This document shows positions 1-7,868 of a DNA stretch of 64,000 nucleotides, piece by piece. Below the pieces are notes generated by a model. It was given only the letters and a program-made list of their open reading frames with translations. It searched no databases and had not been told where the DNA came from. How positions within the stretch are numbered: position 1 is the stretch's first letter; every line of letters begins with the position of its first letter. Position numbers and translations under genes: made by a program. This DNA is from an uncultured Rhodopila sp. (lineage in GTDB: Bacteria; Pseudomonadota; Alphaproteobacteria; Acetobacterales; Acetobacteraceae): positions 186,001 to 250,000 of the forward strand of contig CAIZFE010000035.1 of the NCBI GenBank assembly GCA_903932145.1. The letters are read 5' to 3'.

Positions 1-1
1 T

Positions 2-931
2 GCGATCCCCGAAGCCGGTCCCGGCGAAGTTGTCACCCGCACGATCTGGCTGTCGATCGATCCGTATATGCGCGGCCGGCTGCGCGAGGAACAAACCTAC
101 GCCGTCGCGATCCAGATCGGCGAAGTGATGACTGGCGAAACGGTGGGGGAGGTTGTCGCCTCCGCCCATCCCGATTTCGTCCCCGGCGACATCGTCGTTG
201 GGGCCCGCGGCTGGCAGAGCCATTCGGTCACCCCGGGCGGTCAGTTGGTCAAGATCACCAAAGGCGCCGCTCCGCTATCCGCGTATCTTGGCGTTCTGGG
301 AATGCCCGGTGCGACCGCCTACGCTGGCGTGACGGAAATCTGCAAACCCAAAGCCGGCGAAACGTTCGTGGTCGCGGCCGCATCCGGTGCGGTCGGGTCC
401 GTGGCGGGGCAGTTGGCCAAGCGGGCTGGTGCGCGCGTGGTCGGGATCGCCGGTGGCGCTGACAAGTGCCTGTGGGTGCAGGACAGCCTGGGCTTCGACG
501 ATTGCGTCGATCACCGGTCATTGGATCTGCGGCGTGAACTCCAGGCCGCGTGTCCGAACGGCATCGACTCCTATTTCGAGAATGTCGGCGGGGCGGTGCA
601 GGCAGCGGTGTTCGATCTGCTCAATCCGTTCGCACGCGTCGCGATGTGCGGCATGGTCTCGCAGTACAACGAGCAAACGATGCCGCCGGGGCCGAACCTG
701 GGCTTCGTTGTCGGCAAGCGGGTGCTGATCCAGGGCTTCATCGTCTCCGATCGGCCGGCCCGGATGACCGAGTGGCGCGCGATGGCGGAGCCGTTGATCG
801 CCGACGGGTCGCTGGCGTACCGGGAAGACGTCATCGACGGGCTGGAGAACGCCCCCGATGCGCTGACCGGCATTCTCAGCGGCCGCAATTTCGGCAAGTT
901 GCTGGTGCGGGTCGCGGCCGATCACGGCTAA
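2..931 (+). CDS. NADP-dependent MDR-family oxidoreductase (5'-truncated)
   Basis: This is the C-terminal part of a zinc-independent medium-chain dehydrogenase/reductase. It reads open from base 2, so the true start lies before the window. The Ser-Ile-Asp-Pro-Tyr-Met-Arg-Gly segment right at the edge is typical of the CurA/YncB/prostaglandin-reductase group, which reduces alpha,beta-unsaturated carbonyls with NADPH. The Rossmann glycine-rich segment AAASGAVGSVAGQLAK follows about 110 residues in, and the 'YFENVGG' segment typical of the group follows later. No catalytic zinc ligands are seen, as expected for this branch. The internal Met at position 68 is not a credible start because conserved sequence precedes it. 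The physiological substrate cannot be told from sequence. Confidence 0.9.
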   Translation, partial: AIPEAGPGEVVTRTIWLSIDPYMRGRLREEQTYAVAIQIGEVMTGETVGEVVASAHPDFVPGDIVVGARGWQSHSVTPGGQLVKITKGAAPLSAYLGVLGMPGATAYAGVTEICKPKAGETFVVAAASGAVGSVAGQLAKRAGARVVGIAGGADKCLWVQDSLGFDDCVDHRSLDLRRELQAACPNGIDSYFENVGGAVQAAVFDLLNPFARVAMCGMVSQYNEQTMPPGPNLGFVVGKRVLIQGFIVSDRPARMTEWRAMAEPLIADGSLAYREDVIDGLENAPDALTGILSGRNFGKLLVRVAADHG

Positions 932-972
932 GCCGACGCATTCGAAACAACGGGTCGGTTTCGCTTCCTTAT

Positions 973-1003
973 CGTCATGGTTTGGCTTGTCCGCGCCATG
1001 ACG
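973..1003. repeat. Degenerate copy of a CGTCATGG...CCATGACG hairpin repeat
   Basis: An 8-bp inverted repeat (973-980 and 996-1003) flanks a GGCTTGTCC-like core. It resembles the larger palindrome at 37151-37229 and the sequence near 27424, so it is probably a decayed member of a dispersed intergenic repeat family. Confidence 0.5.
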
Positions 1004-1135
1004 ATCGGGACCGCCAAGGCCTATTGGCGGCAAGCGACGCTTTATACCAGCCCGCGTTGAGAGCGACTTTCGGCCAGCGCTCCCTCGTCATACCGACGGC
1101 GGTGGGTATCCACGTCGTGTATCAGCGTAAAGAAT

Positions 1136-1168
1136 GACGTGGATGGTGCGCCTTCGCGCACCATGACG
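1136..1168. repeat. 33-bp hairpin repeat, copy 1 (GACGTGG-stem-CCTTCG-stem-GACG)
   Basis: Stem ATGGTGCG (1143-1150) pairs perfectly with CGCACCAT (1157-1164) around the loop CCTTCG. A second 33-bp copy at 20813-20845 keeps the flanks and loop but has a different, still perfectly paired stem. It lies between the MDR gene and the small cysteine protein, outside any gene. Confidence 0.65.
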
Positions 1169-1210
1169 ATGTGAGGACGATCTGCGTGTGTCGGGCCACG
1201 ACGGCCGCTA

Positions 1211-1435
1211 TTACGCTTCAACCGGCGCGAAATCCGCGCATGACAACCGGCGGGAGTGATACGTATCGTGCCGTAGGCACATTCCATCGTCCGCCGCGAC
1301 CGAGGCATAGGCCGATCCCAGAACCGTCAGGCCCGGCAGCATGGCCTCGATCCGTTGCGGATCAGCCTCGAAGGACCGGCATGTGCCGCAGGTATTGCCG
1401 CCGGGCCGAACGCCTGACGCGAAGCGGCGCGTCAT
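1211..1435 (-). CDS. Small four-cysteine protein coupled to the YeiH-type exporter
   Basis: A 74-residue protein whose ATG (1435-1433) overlaps the TGA of the upstream exporter gene as ATGA, the classic arrangement for translational coupling. It has four cysteines at residues 16, 19 (CGTC), 53 and 66, with His57 and His60 between the last two, which could bind a metal or form disulfides. There is no signal peptide or membrane segment. I do not recognise a named family. The codon choice, the overlap and the cysteine pattern make it a credible gene rather than a chance reading frame. An accessory role for the exporter is inferred from the coupling only. Confidence 0.65.
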   Translation of the reverse strand: MTRRFASGVRPGGNTCGTCRSFEADPQRIEAMLPGLTVLGSAYASVAADDGMCLRHDTYHSRRLSCADFAPVEA

Positions 1436-2856
1436 CGGGCGATGGAAGTCCAATACGAAGAAAATACAACCGCCGACAGGACAAATCCCAGCGTCAGATT
1501 GACGACAACCCCGACGGAGAACGCCACGAACGCATCGCCGGTCACGGGGGCCAGATGCCTGACACGCAGTGATGCGCCGATACTCAGAAAGCTGAACGTG
1601 AACGCCCAGTTCCGCAACGCATCGATCGGAGCAATGAGCAAAGGTCTCGCGGTCGAATCGAACGCCGCGATGGCCGTCCCGTGTCCAGCCCAGGTGATCA
1701 ACAGCGAGGCAAAGATGAAGCCCAGAATGAATTTCGGGAACCGGGTCCAAATCTGCGCGAGATCGACATGGTTTCCCGTGCCGGACGGTTCCCATTTTGT
1801 GATCGCGACGAAGGACAGCAGCGCCGCCCAAATGCCAATCCACATGTCGCGGCCAACGACTTTGACCAAGGTGTAGGACCACAGCGCCTGGTCGGGCGTG
1901 CCGGCAATCAGGCCATCCCGAGCGAAACCACCGTAGGTCTGGGCGGCGGCGAAGCCCGCTGCGTCGGCGTATTCCGAGGTTCCGATCCAGGCCCCGCCGA
2001 CGCCGGTGGACAGAAACCATGCGCGCGCGAGCAGGGGCAACAGCACGATCATCACCATGGCCCATCCCACGACGATCGTGGTGGCGACCGTTATGTCCTC
2101 GCGTTTCGCGCGCACGGCACCGGCGATCGCAATGACCGCGGACAGCCCGCAGATCGAGCCGCCGCCTGCCAGCATCGCCGCGAGCCGACGGTCGAGGTTC
2201 AGGAACCGCCCCACATTATAGATGACGAGGAACGTGACGATGGACGCGATCGAGGCTTGCAGGATGGCGATCGGGCCAGCCTGTAGGATCACGGGAAGGG
2301 GGAGCGTGGCGCCCAACAGGACGACGCCGACCTTGATATAGAACTCCGCCCGCAAGCTGGTTTGCAGCCACGCCGGTATGCGCACCGTGTTGGCCAGGAT
2401 CAACCCGACGGCCAGTGCGATGATTGGCGTTTCGAGATACAACAACCGCGTGTTGCGCCAGGCGCTGATGGTCAGAATGACCATCGACAGCAGGTAGATG
2501 ACGACAAACCCTCGGGCGAAATTTCCGGCGCGTTGACTCATCAGCCGCGCCGCACCGGTAAAAACCACCAGCAGCACGGCGCCCTGAACGCCATACCGCG
2601 CGCCGTCGCGGGAGAACTGGGCCCAGAGTTCAGGAAGATCGGACCAGGCCTCCGGCAGGACGGCAAACCACGAGAGGCTGACTCCGGACAAGAACGTAGT
2701 CACGGATGCAATCACAACGGCCAACCCGATCATGACCGCCCACCAGTCCTCGGCCAGCCATGCACGTTCTGCCGGAGGACCTGCCTCGTGGATCGTGCGG
2801 CCGACGGTCATCGATGATGGTGCGTGAGGAACATACCGCTTCACTAGCCGAACCAT
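1432..2856 (-). CDS. YeiH/UPF0324-family putative sulfate exporter
   Basis: A polytopic membrane protein of up to 474 residues with about 10-12 hydrophobic segments. The glycine-rich segment AGGGSICGLSAVIAIAGA, followed by the KREDITVA region, is the signature of the YeiH/UPF0324 family (annotated as putative sulfate exporters; the substrate is not well established). An extended N-terminus (residues 1-60) and a large loop before the first conserved helix are somewhat longer than usual. Translation may start at the first Met (2856) or at Met16 (2811); neither has a strong ribosome site. The stop overlaps the start of a small cysteine protein. The gene diverges from the LLM oxidoreductase at 3013. 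Confidence 0.85.
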   Translation of the reverse strand: MVRLVKRYVPHAPSSMTVGRTIHEAGPPAERAWLAEDWWAVMIGLAVVIASVTTFLSGVSLSWFAVLPEAWSDLPELWAQFSRDGARYGVQGAVLLVVFTGAARLMSQRAGNFARGFVVIYLLSMVILTISAWRNTRLLYLETPIIALAVGLILANTVRIPAWLQTSLRAEFYIKVGVVLLGATLPLPVILQAGPIAILQASIASIVTFLVIYNVGRFLNLDRRLAAMLAGGGSICGLSAVIAIAGAVRAKREDITVATTIVVGWAMVMIVLLPLLARAWFLSTGVGGAWIGTSEYADAAGFAAAQTYGGFARDGLIAGTPDQALWSYTLVKVVGRDMWIGIWAALLSFVAITKWEPSGTGNHVDLAQIWTRFPKFILGFIFASLLITWAGHGTAIAAFDSTARPLLIAPIDALRNWAFTFSFLSIGASLRVRHLAPVTGDAFVAFSVGVVVNLTLGFVLSAVVFSSYWTSIAR

Positions 2857-3012
2857 CCCTGTTGCGGAAAGTGTTAGTTGTGTGGATATCGTTTCAAAGC
2901 GACCGACCGCGATGTCCCGGAATATCTCGATTTGACAATAGTCATTTGTTGCGCGGATCGGCGATCGCTTCCACTATTCGGCGAACCGCTTCAACCGATC
3001 AGGAGACGCCCC

Positions 3013-3867
3013 ATGCAATTCGGTGCATCGATGTTCTTCACCGACTACTCGATGACCCCGGCGGCTCTGGCCCGGGCGCTGGAGGACCGTGGATTCGATA
3101 TTCTGTTCGCGCCGGAACATTCCCACATTCCGCTGTCGCGCAAGACGCCGTTTGTGCTGGGGGCCGACCTGCCGAAGCGATATTACGACGTGATGGACCC
3201 GTTCGTGACCCTGTCGGTCGCGGCGGCGGTCACGACAACGCTGAAGCTGGCGACCGGCGTCTGCCTGATCGCGCAACGTGACCCGATCCAGACCGCCAAG
3301 CTGGTAGCGTCGATCGATCAGGTTTCCTGCGGGCGTTTCGTATTTGGAATCGGCAACGGCTGGAACCAGGACGAGATGGAAAACCACGGCACCGACTTTT
3401 CCCAGCGGCATAAACTGGCCCGGGAACGCGTCGAGGCGATGAAGGCGATCTGGACTCAGGATGCCGCCGAGTATCACGGTGAGTTTGTCGATTTCGGCCC
3501 CATGGCGGCATGGCCGAAGCCGGTTCAGAAACCGCACCCTCCTATTTGGATCGGCGGTGCATTCCCCTATTCCGCTCGGCGCGCGGTGCGGTACGGCGAC
3601 GGTTGGATGCCGCAGGTGACAAACGCCGACAAATTGCCGCTGACCGAGGCCATTCCCCGGTTTCGGCAGATGACCGGGGAAGCCGGTCGCGATCCCGCGA
3701 AGATGACGATCGTGATGGGGGCGCAGCCGCCGGATGTGGCGCTGATCGGACGCTATCAGGCGCTGGATGTGGATATCGTGTATCCCAGCCTGCCGTCGGA
3801 GGGGCCGGATACGATCTTGCCGATTTTGGATACGTGGGTGGAGGTGCGACGGCAGGTCAACGGGTGA
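3013..3867 (+). CDS. LLM-class flavin/F420-dependent oxidoreductase (TIGR03619-like)
   Basis: A 284-residue luciferase-like TIM-barrel enzyme. The start is fixed by an AGGAGA ribosome site at 3001-3006 directly before ATG 3013. Family marks include an N-terminal 'FGASMFFTDYSM' strand, 'GVCLIAQRDPIQTAK', the 'GRFVFGIGNGWNQDEM' loop and 'PPIWIGG' near the cofactor pocket, as in the F420_Rv2161c subgroup. Members use reduced flavin or F420 for oxidation or reduction of small organics; the substrate here is unknown. It stands alone, with no partner flavin reductase adjacent. No F420 biosynthesis gene is in the window, so the cofactor remains open. Confidence 0.85.
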   Translation: MQFGASMFFTDYSMTPAALARALEDRGFDILFAPEHSHIPLSRKTPFVLGADLPKRYYDVMDPFVTLSVAAAVTTTLKLATGVCLIAQRDPIQTAKLVASIDQVSCGRFVFGIGNGWNQDEMENHGTDFSQRHKLARERVEAMKAIWTQDAAEYHGEFVDFGPMAAWPKPVQKPHPPIWIGGAFPYSARRAVRYGDGWMPQVTNADKLPLTEAIPRFRQMTGEAGRDPAKMTIVMGAQPPDVALIGRYQALDVDIVYPSLPSEGPDTILPILDTWVEVRRQVNG

Positions 3868-4017
3868 GCGGCAAGGACACCGGGTCGTCGAAGCCGTAAA
3901 GCTCCAGCCCCTCCAAGCTGCCTGGAACGGCTGGGGTGCGTGCTGTCCTCCTTCAATATGTCACTGACACGGTGGGGGCGGCTTCGCCTCGACCGCATAT
4001 CAGCCATCCCGGCCCGA

Positions 4018-4500
4018 TCAGGCCGCCGCCGGTTCCTCCCGGTTCTTTTTCCTCGGCCGCCCGCCGAGCCGCCCGTTTTTCACCGAAGACGAAGCCTTGG
4101 CGTTCGACGTGACGCTTCCGGCCAACCGAGCGGCGGATCGGCGGATAGTCGTGATGGATTCTTCGAGCAGGCGCGTCACCAGGCCATCGACGCTGATATG
4201 CAAATCCAAAGCGTCAAGGCTGAGAAACGTGCCGTCCTGAGTCGACCGTAGCGTTCGCAACTCCCGCTGGGACGCGTCGCTCAAGGAAGGAATCCAATCC
4301 CGCCGGGCACCGAAAATACGGCCATCCGTCAACAACAGCACGATGGCATTACGCGTTCGGTCGAACCAGACGTCCGTGGCGCGGTGCTCATGGGACGCGC
4401 AGGCATCTTCGGTGGCCATGGCACGATTAATCGTTGCCTCGGTGACCGGCTTGCGGCGCGGGAGGGTCCAACCATCGAGATCGCTTGTCTTTATGCCCAT
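4018..4500 (-). CDS. DUF2442-domain protein with basic C-terminal tail
   Basis: A 160-residue protein. The central part (about residues 42-110) matches the DUF2442 pattern: 'DVWFDRTRNAIVLLLTDGR', then 'IPSLSDASQREL' and a final 'ALDLHISVDGLV'. The last 30 residues are basic and end in a Gly-Arg-Leu-Gly-Gly-Arg-Pro-Arg-Lys-Lys segment resembling an AT-hook, which is common in this family and suggests DNA binding. The start overlaps the end of the DUF4160 gene by 10 bp, so the two form one transcript. DUF4160 and DUF2442 proteins recur as a pair in many genomes and are suspected toxin-antitoxin-like modules; that role is not shown here. Confidence 0.8.
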   Translation of the reverse strand: MGIKTSDLDGWTLPRRKPVTEATINRAMATEDACASHEHRATDVWFDRTRNAIVLLLTDGRIFGARRDWIPSLSDASQRELRTLRSTQDGTFLSLDALDLHISVDGLVTRLLEESITTIRRSAARLAGSVTSNAKASSSVKNGRLGGRPRKKNREEPAAA

Positions 4501-4979
4501 TCCTTTGCCTCCTCGATATGGTGTCCGGCGGTCAGCGACAATCGCCGCCCGTCCGATAGGGTGACCGCGACCTTGCCGGTTACGGCATTGTAAACCGCCG
4601 AAGTGATGGCTGCGGACGCGCCTTCAGGTTTCAATGCGACCTTGACCAAAATATGGTCTTGGTTGGTTGCGGGTCTTGTTTCAGCCTGCCGGTTCACCAA
4701 GCCGGTACCGTGTCGTGCGCCGTGCGTGCGCCACCATTCGGATCGGCAAAGTGGCAGCCTCTGTTCGATTTGGTCCGCGATCTGATCGAGTGTAGCCACA
4801 GTCGGTCGCCGGCCAGACCTTCTAAAGCGATACAACGCGACAACGTCAGAAAGAAACGAGAACCGAAATCGCGCGCCCCACCCCTCGCGTTGGTGCCAAG
4901 CGTGAACGTGAGGTGGTGGATGATCTTCCGAACCGATAAACACCTGTATGTCACCGATCCGGAATATCGTCCCTGCCAT
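4491..4979 (-). CDS. DUF4160-domain protein with C-terminal DUF2442-like extension
   Basis: A 162-residue protein. Residues 1-40 hold the DUF4160 signature 'IFRIGDIQVFIGSEDHPPPHVHAW', with the conserved Pro-Pro-His-x-His. The C-terminal 40 residues ('SAVYNAVTGKVAVTLSDGRRLSL') resemble the start of a DUF2442 domain, so this may be a fusion carrying half of its partner's fold. It is the first gene of a two-gene unit with the DUF2442 protein at 4018-4500. A strong promoter ends only 5 bases before the ATG, so the message should be leaderless; the domain begins at residue 1, which supports this start. Confidence 0.8.
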   Translation of the reverse strand: MAGTIFRIGDIQVFIGSEDHPPPHVHAWHQREGWGARFRFSFLSDVVALYRFRRSGRRPTVATLDQIADQIEQRLPLCRSEWWRTHGARHGTGLVNRQAETRPATNQDHILVKVALKPEGASAAITSAVYNAVTGKVAVTLSDGRRLSLTAGHHIEEAKEWA

Positions 4980-4984
4980 AAAGC

Positions 4985-5013
4985 ATTATAATCTATCGGT
5001 TAGGTTTTTTCAA
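4985..5013 (-). promoter_or_regulatory. Near-consensus sigma-70 promoter for the DUF4160/DUF2442 pair
   Basis: On the minus strand, TTGAAA (5013-5008) and TATAAT (4990-4985) are separated by exactly 17 bp. TATAAT ends 5 bases before the ATG at 4979, so transcription would begin at or next to the A of the start codon. Both hexamers are unusually close to consensus for this GC-rich DNA. Confidence 0.8.
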
Positions 5014-5061
5014 TCTCTTTGGGGTCAGTCCGTAAGCCCCGAATCCGGCTGACGAGCGCGA

Positions 5062-5262
5062 TCAGGTATAGGCTGCTTCGACCATCCGTCGGACAGCATC
5101 CTCGACCAAATCGTCGGCGGTTGTCGCGGGTGACGATGCCGGCGGCATGGTATCTGCGGGAGGCGCCTGGAAGGTTGGCACCTCTGGAATGCCGGTATCC
5201 GGCCGGCGGCGGGACGGTTTGCCCGGCTGGCCGGGTTTGTGCGATCCGGATTTTCGGCGCAT
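5062..5262 (-). CDS. Small proline-rich hypothetical protein downstream of Uma2
   Basis: A 66-residue frame beginning 8 bp after the Uma2 stop. The N-terminus is basic (RRKSGSHKPGQPGKPSRRR), the centre is rich in Pro and Ala, and the C-terminal 16 residues ('DDLVEDAVRRMVEAAY') could form an acidic amphipathic helix. This basic-linker-helix layout looks like a small adaptor or antitoxin-type peptide. I do not recognise a family. The position suggests co-transcription with the nuclease, but the ribosome site is weak, so the gene is only moderately supported. Confidence 0.45.
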   Translation of the reverse strand: MRRKSGSHKPGQPGKPSRRRPDTGIPEVPTFQAPPADTMPPASSPATTADDLVEDAVRRMVEAAYT

Positions 5263-5270
5263 CGCGGACT

Positions 5271-5819
5271 CTACCGTGCCGCCGGGAACAAACCGCTTAC
5301 GATTATTCCGGGCGGATCGAGGTGCAGGGTTTCGCCGCCAACAATCCGTGTCAGGATCGTACCGTCTTCGTTGCGGGCATGATGGATGACAGCCTGGTCT
5401 TCGATCCGGACGATCAGATGGTGGTGGACGGAAGGCAGGCGGACGTAATCGATCAGCTTTGCCCCGGACTCCCCGGATCGGGTCGATGGCGATAGGACCT
5501 CGACAACGATCACCGGATCATCCAGGCGCATGGTGGCGTCCGGGACGCGCGATCCATACCGGACAAGGACGTCCGGCTCGTTGACGGTGGCAGCATCGAT
5601 TGAGACCGTCATACCATCGGGAAAAGCGTCGCAGGGGCAGCCGGCGGCTTCGATTGCTTCGGTCAGGCGGCGCCAATTGGCGAGGGCGTGACCACCCCGT
5701 TCAGGCGCCATCGGGAACACCTCACCCGCGGCGAGTTCGTCATGCTGACCCTCCGGTTGCTCCATCGCCCGGGCGATGAATTCATCGGTGGTCATACGCA
5801 CAGAGGCAGGATCGGACAT
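5271..5819 (-). CDS. Uma2-family putative endonuclease (DUF820)
   Basis: A 182-residue PD-(D/E)XK-fold protein. I chose ATG 5819 because an ACAGGA ribosome site lies 8 bases upstream and the family N-terminus 'MTTDEFIARAMEQPEGQHDELAAGEVFPM' (described in parts) begins soon after; an in-frame Met at 5921 adds 34 unconserved residues. The nuclease core is visible as 'NEPDVLVRYG' followed by 'VIVVEVLSPSTRSGESGAKLIDY', giving the acidic pair and Lys of the active site. Uma2 proteins are very abundant in some lineages; they are predicted nucleases of uncertain role, often near mobile or repetitive DNA. Confidence 0.88.
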   Translation of the reverse strand: MSDPASVRMTTDEFIARAMEQPEGQHDELAAGEVFPMAPERGGHALANWRRLTEAIEAAGCPCDAFPDGMTVSIDAATVNEPDVLVRYGSRVPDATMRLDDPVIVVEVLSPSTRSGESGAKLIDYVRLPSVHHHLIVRIEDQAVIHHARNEDGTILTRIVGGETLHLDPPGIIVSGLFPAAR

Positions 5820-6082
5820 ATGTTTTCCTGTCACGGTGGTTTGCGACACTCGGGCGATTGTGGCGCATCGGCGGCTTACGATGCAAGCACGCCGCTCTCC
5901 CGGGCGAATTCCAACACTCATCAGGCCAAGCGGTGCACTGTTTATGCGTCATGGCCCCATCCCGGCCAGACCGGGAGCTGACCATGACGATACCGCGGCG
6001 GCATCGACCTGAAACGGTCATGTCCGGACGGATGCTGCGACGGATATTGACTTATTTCCTAAATTAGTTTAGCCACTGAGGA

Positions 6083-6868
6083 ATGGAAACCTCACCCCCG
6101 CCGCGTCCGGCCGTCGATCCTTTCCCGTTCCTGTACCACCAACTCGTCTATACGCTGACGAGCCTGTTGCCGCCGCCGCTGGATGGCTCGCCCGAGGCAC
6201 TCCGAGCCCGCAATCAAGCCGCTGTTGCCAAGGTGGCGGCGCTGCTGCCGGTCGGCGCGAATGAGCTCGATCTGGCCGCCCAGTGCATCGCCGCCCGCGC
6301 CCAGGCCGAGGAGATGCTGCGGCTGGTGCGCCAGCATAAGGACGACGTCGGGTTGGTGCTGCGGTTGAACGCGCAGTATGGATCGACGGTGCGGACCTCG
6401 CTTGCCGCACACGGCCGCCTGATGCGGGTGCAGGCGCTGCGCCAGAAGCGGGAGGCGGTGGAAGGGGCCGCGACAGCGGACGCCTGGACGGCGCACGTTG
6501 CTGAACAGTCCATGCTGCACGTGGTGGAGCGGAGAGCCAAACCGCCCGAGGCGGCGCGGCCCGGTGTGGCGCCGGCGGTTGGCGTGGAGGAGAGGATTGA
6601 GGAGAACGTATCAGAAAATGGGACAAATTCTCATGGTGTGGCTTTTGAGACGCGGATGAGCGCGCACCCCGGGAGCCAGGGGGCCAGAGGGTCGGATGAA
6701 ACGGCTGTGAACGAGGCGATGGCCGGATTGGTCTTGGCCAGGGTACGTTTGGCCGGCCGGGACTTGCCTGCGAACGGTCACGATGGCCGGGGGCGGGCGG
6801 ACCCAGGCGGCAATGGCAATCACGAGACGGTATCGGCCGGACGCGGTTATTGTCCGGCGTCGCCCTAG
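6083..6868 (+). CDS. Lineage-specific helical hypothetical protein (paralogue of 28510-29145)
   Basis: A 261-residue protein. Residues 1-160 are predicted helical and start with a Pro-rich head ('METSPPPRPAVDPFPFLYHQLV'); the rest is low-complexity and Gly/Ala/Arg-rich. The segment 'LAAQCIAARAQAEEMLRLVRQH...VLRLNAQY...H...RVQALRQKR' matches, position for position, the layout of 'LAADIISCRFQTLEALSDAAQ...VLRLRGGAV...H...LDQVQRDRR' in the protein at 28510-29145, so the two look homologous. I know this type only as unnamed hypothetical proteins in Acetobacteraceae. Its stop overlaps by 4 bp the stop of the convergent TauE-type permease. Function unknown. Confidence 0.7.
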   Translation: METSPPPRPAVDPFPFLYHQLVYTLTSLLPPPLDGSPEALRARNQAAVAKVAALLPVGANELDLAAQCIAARAQAEEMLRLVRQHKDDVGLVLRLNAQYGSTVRTSLAAHGRLMRVQALRQKREAVEGAATADAWTAHVAEQSMLHVVERRAKPPEAARPGVAPAVGVEERIEENVSENGTNSHGVAFETRMSAHPGSQGARGSDETAVNEAMAGLVLARVRLAGRDLPANGHDGRGRADPGGNGNHETVSAGRGYCPASP

Positions 6869-7653
6869 AACACCAGCCGTCCGCCGACAAAGCACAACAC
6901 CCCTGCCAGCATCGCCCGCATGACCTTGTCGGGGACATGCGCGGATAGGTAGCTTCCGAGGATGATTCCGGGGATCGATCCGCTCAGCAAAGAGCTCAGC
7001 AATGGCCAATCCACCGAACCGAGCCACCAGTGACCGACTCCCGCCACCAGGGTCAGAGGCACGGCGTGGGCGATGTCGGAGCCGACGATCACCGGCATCG
7101 GGATGCGGGGATATAGAAGCAACAGCGCCGTCACCCCGATCGCGCCGGCCCCAACCGATGACAGAGTGACGAACGTTCCGAGCAGCACGCCGGTGATCAC
7201 AGTCAGCCGGGCCGCTTGACCTGGCGTGATGCGGTCGAGCAAAGGCCCCATCATGCGCACGAACTGCGACCGAAATATCAGCGAGACTGAGGTCAGCAGC
7301 AACATGATCCCCAACAACAGCGAGATGACCCTGGCACTGCCGGCACTGTTGACATTGAAATGCGAGATCACCAACAAGGTGACAATCGTCGCCGGCACGC
7401 TGCCCGACGCCAGTCGGCGGACGATCCGCCAATCGACCGTATGGTTCATACCGTGCACCAGCGTGCCCACTGATTTGGTCGCCGACGCATACAGCAGGTC
7501 AGTGCCGACCGCCGTCGCCGGATGGATGCCGAACACCAACACCAGAAGCGGCGTCATCAACGAGCCACCACCAACGCCGGTTTGTCCCACCAGCAGGCCC
7601 ACGAAGAAGCCCGACAGCATGAACAGCGGGTCGATGGAGGACAACAGACTCAT
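6865..7653 (-). CDS. TSUP/TauE-SafE family permease
   Basis: A 262-residue inner-membrane protein with about eight hydrophobic segments. The N-terminal 'GFFVGLLVGQTGVGGGSLMTPLLVLVFG' (in parts) is the glycine-rich half-repeat typical of TSUP transporters, and it recurs in weaker form near residue 150 ('TLSSVGAGAIGVTALLLLYP'). The family exports sulfite, sulfoacetate or related sulfur anions, or takes up organic sulfur compounds. The gene stands alone between a convergent hypothetical gene and the GST gene, so the substrate is not indicated. The C-terminus 'GVLCFVGGRLVF' is a normal family end. Confidence 0.88.
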   Translation of the reverse strand: MSLLSSIDPLFMLSGFFVGLLVGQTGVGGGSLMTPLLVLVFGIHPATAVGTDLLYASATKSVGTLVHGMNHTVDWRIVRRLASGSVPATIVTLLVISHFNVNSAGSARVISLLLGIMLLLTSVSLIFRSQFVRMMGPLLDRITPGQAARLTVITGVLLGTFVTLSSVGAGAIGVTALLLLYPRIPMPVIVGSDIAHAVPLTLVAGVGHWWLGSVDWPLLSSLLSGSIPGIILGSYLSAHVPDKVMRAMLAGVLCFVGGRLVF

Positions 7654-7868
7654 GCACGATCACCTGATGGTAGTTGACAGTTTAGCACACCGAAGTGGTC
7701 GGCATCAGTGGCCTTTCGCGTCCGTTTACCAGGAACCTCACCATTTCGTCACTGCCCCCCGGATAAGAAAGCAGGATCGGGCTGACGGACCGCCATTCGC
7801 ACCGGATTCCTTCCGTGCGGCCACGCAGAATGAGAATGTGTTAGCCTTGATGCGGGCGAACTACGACG

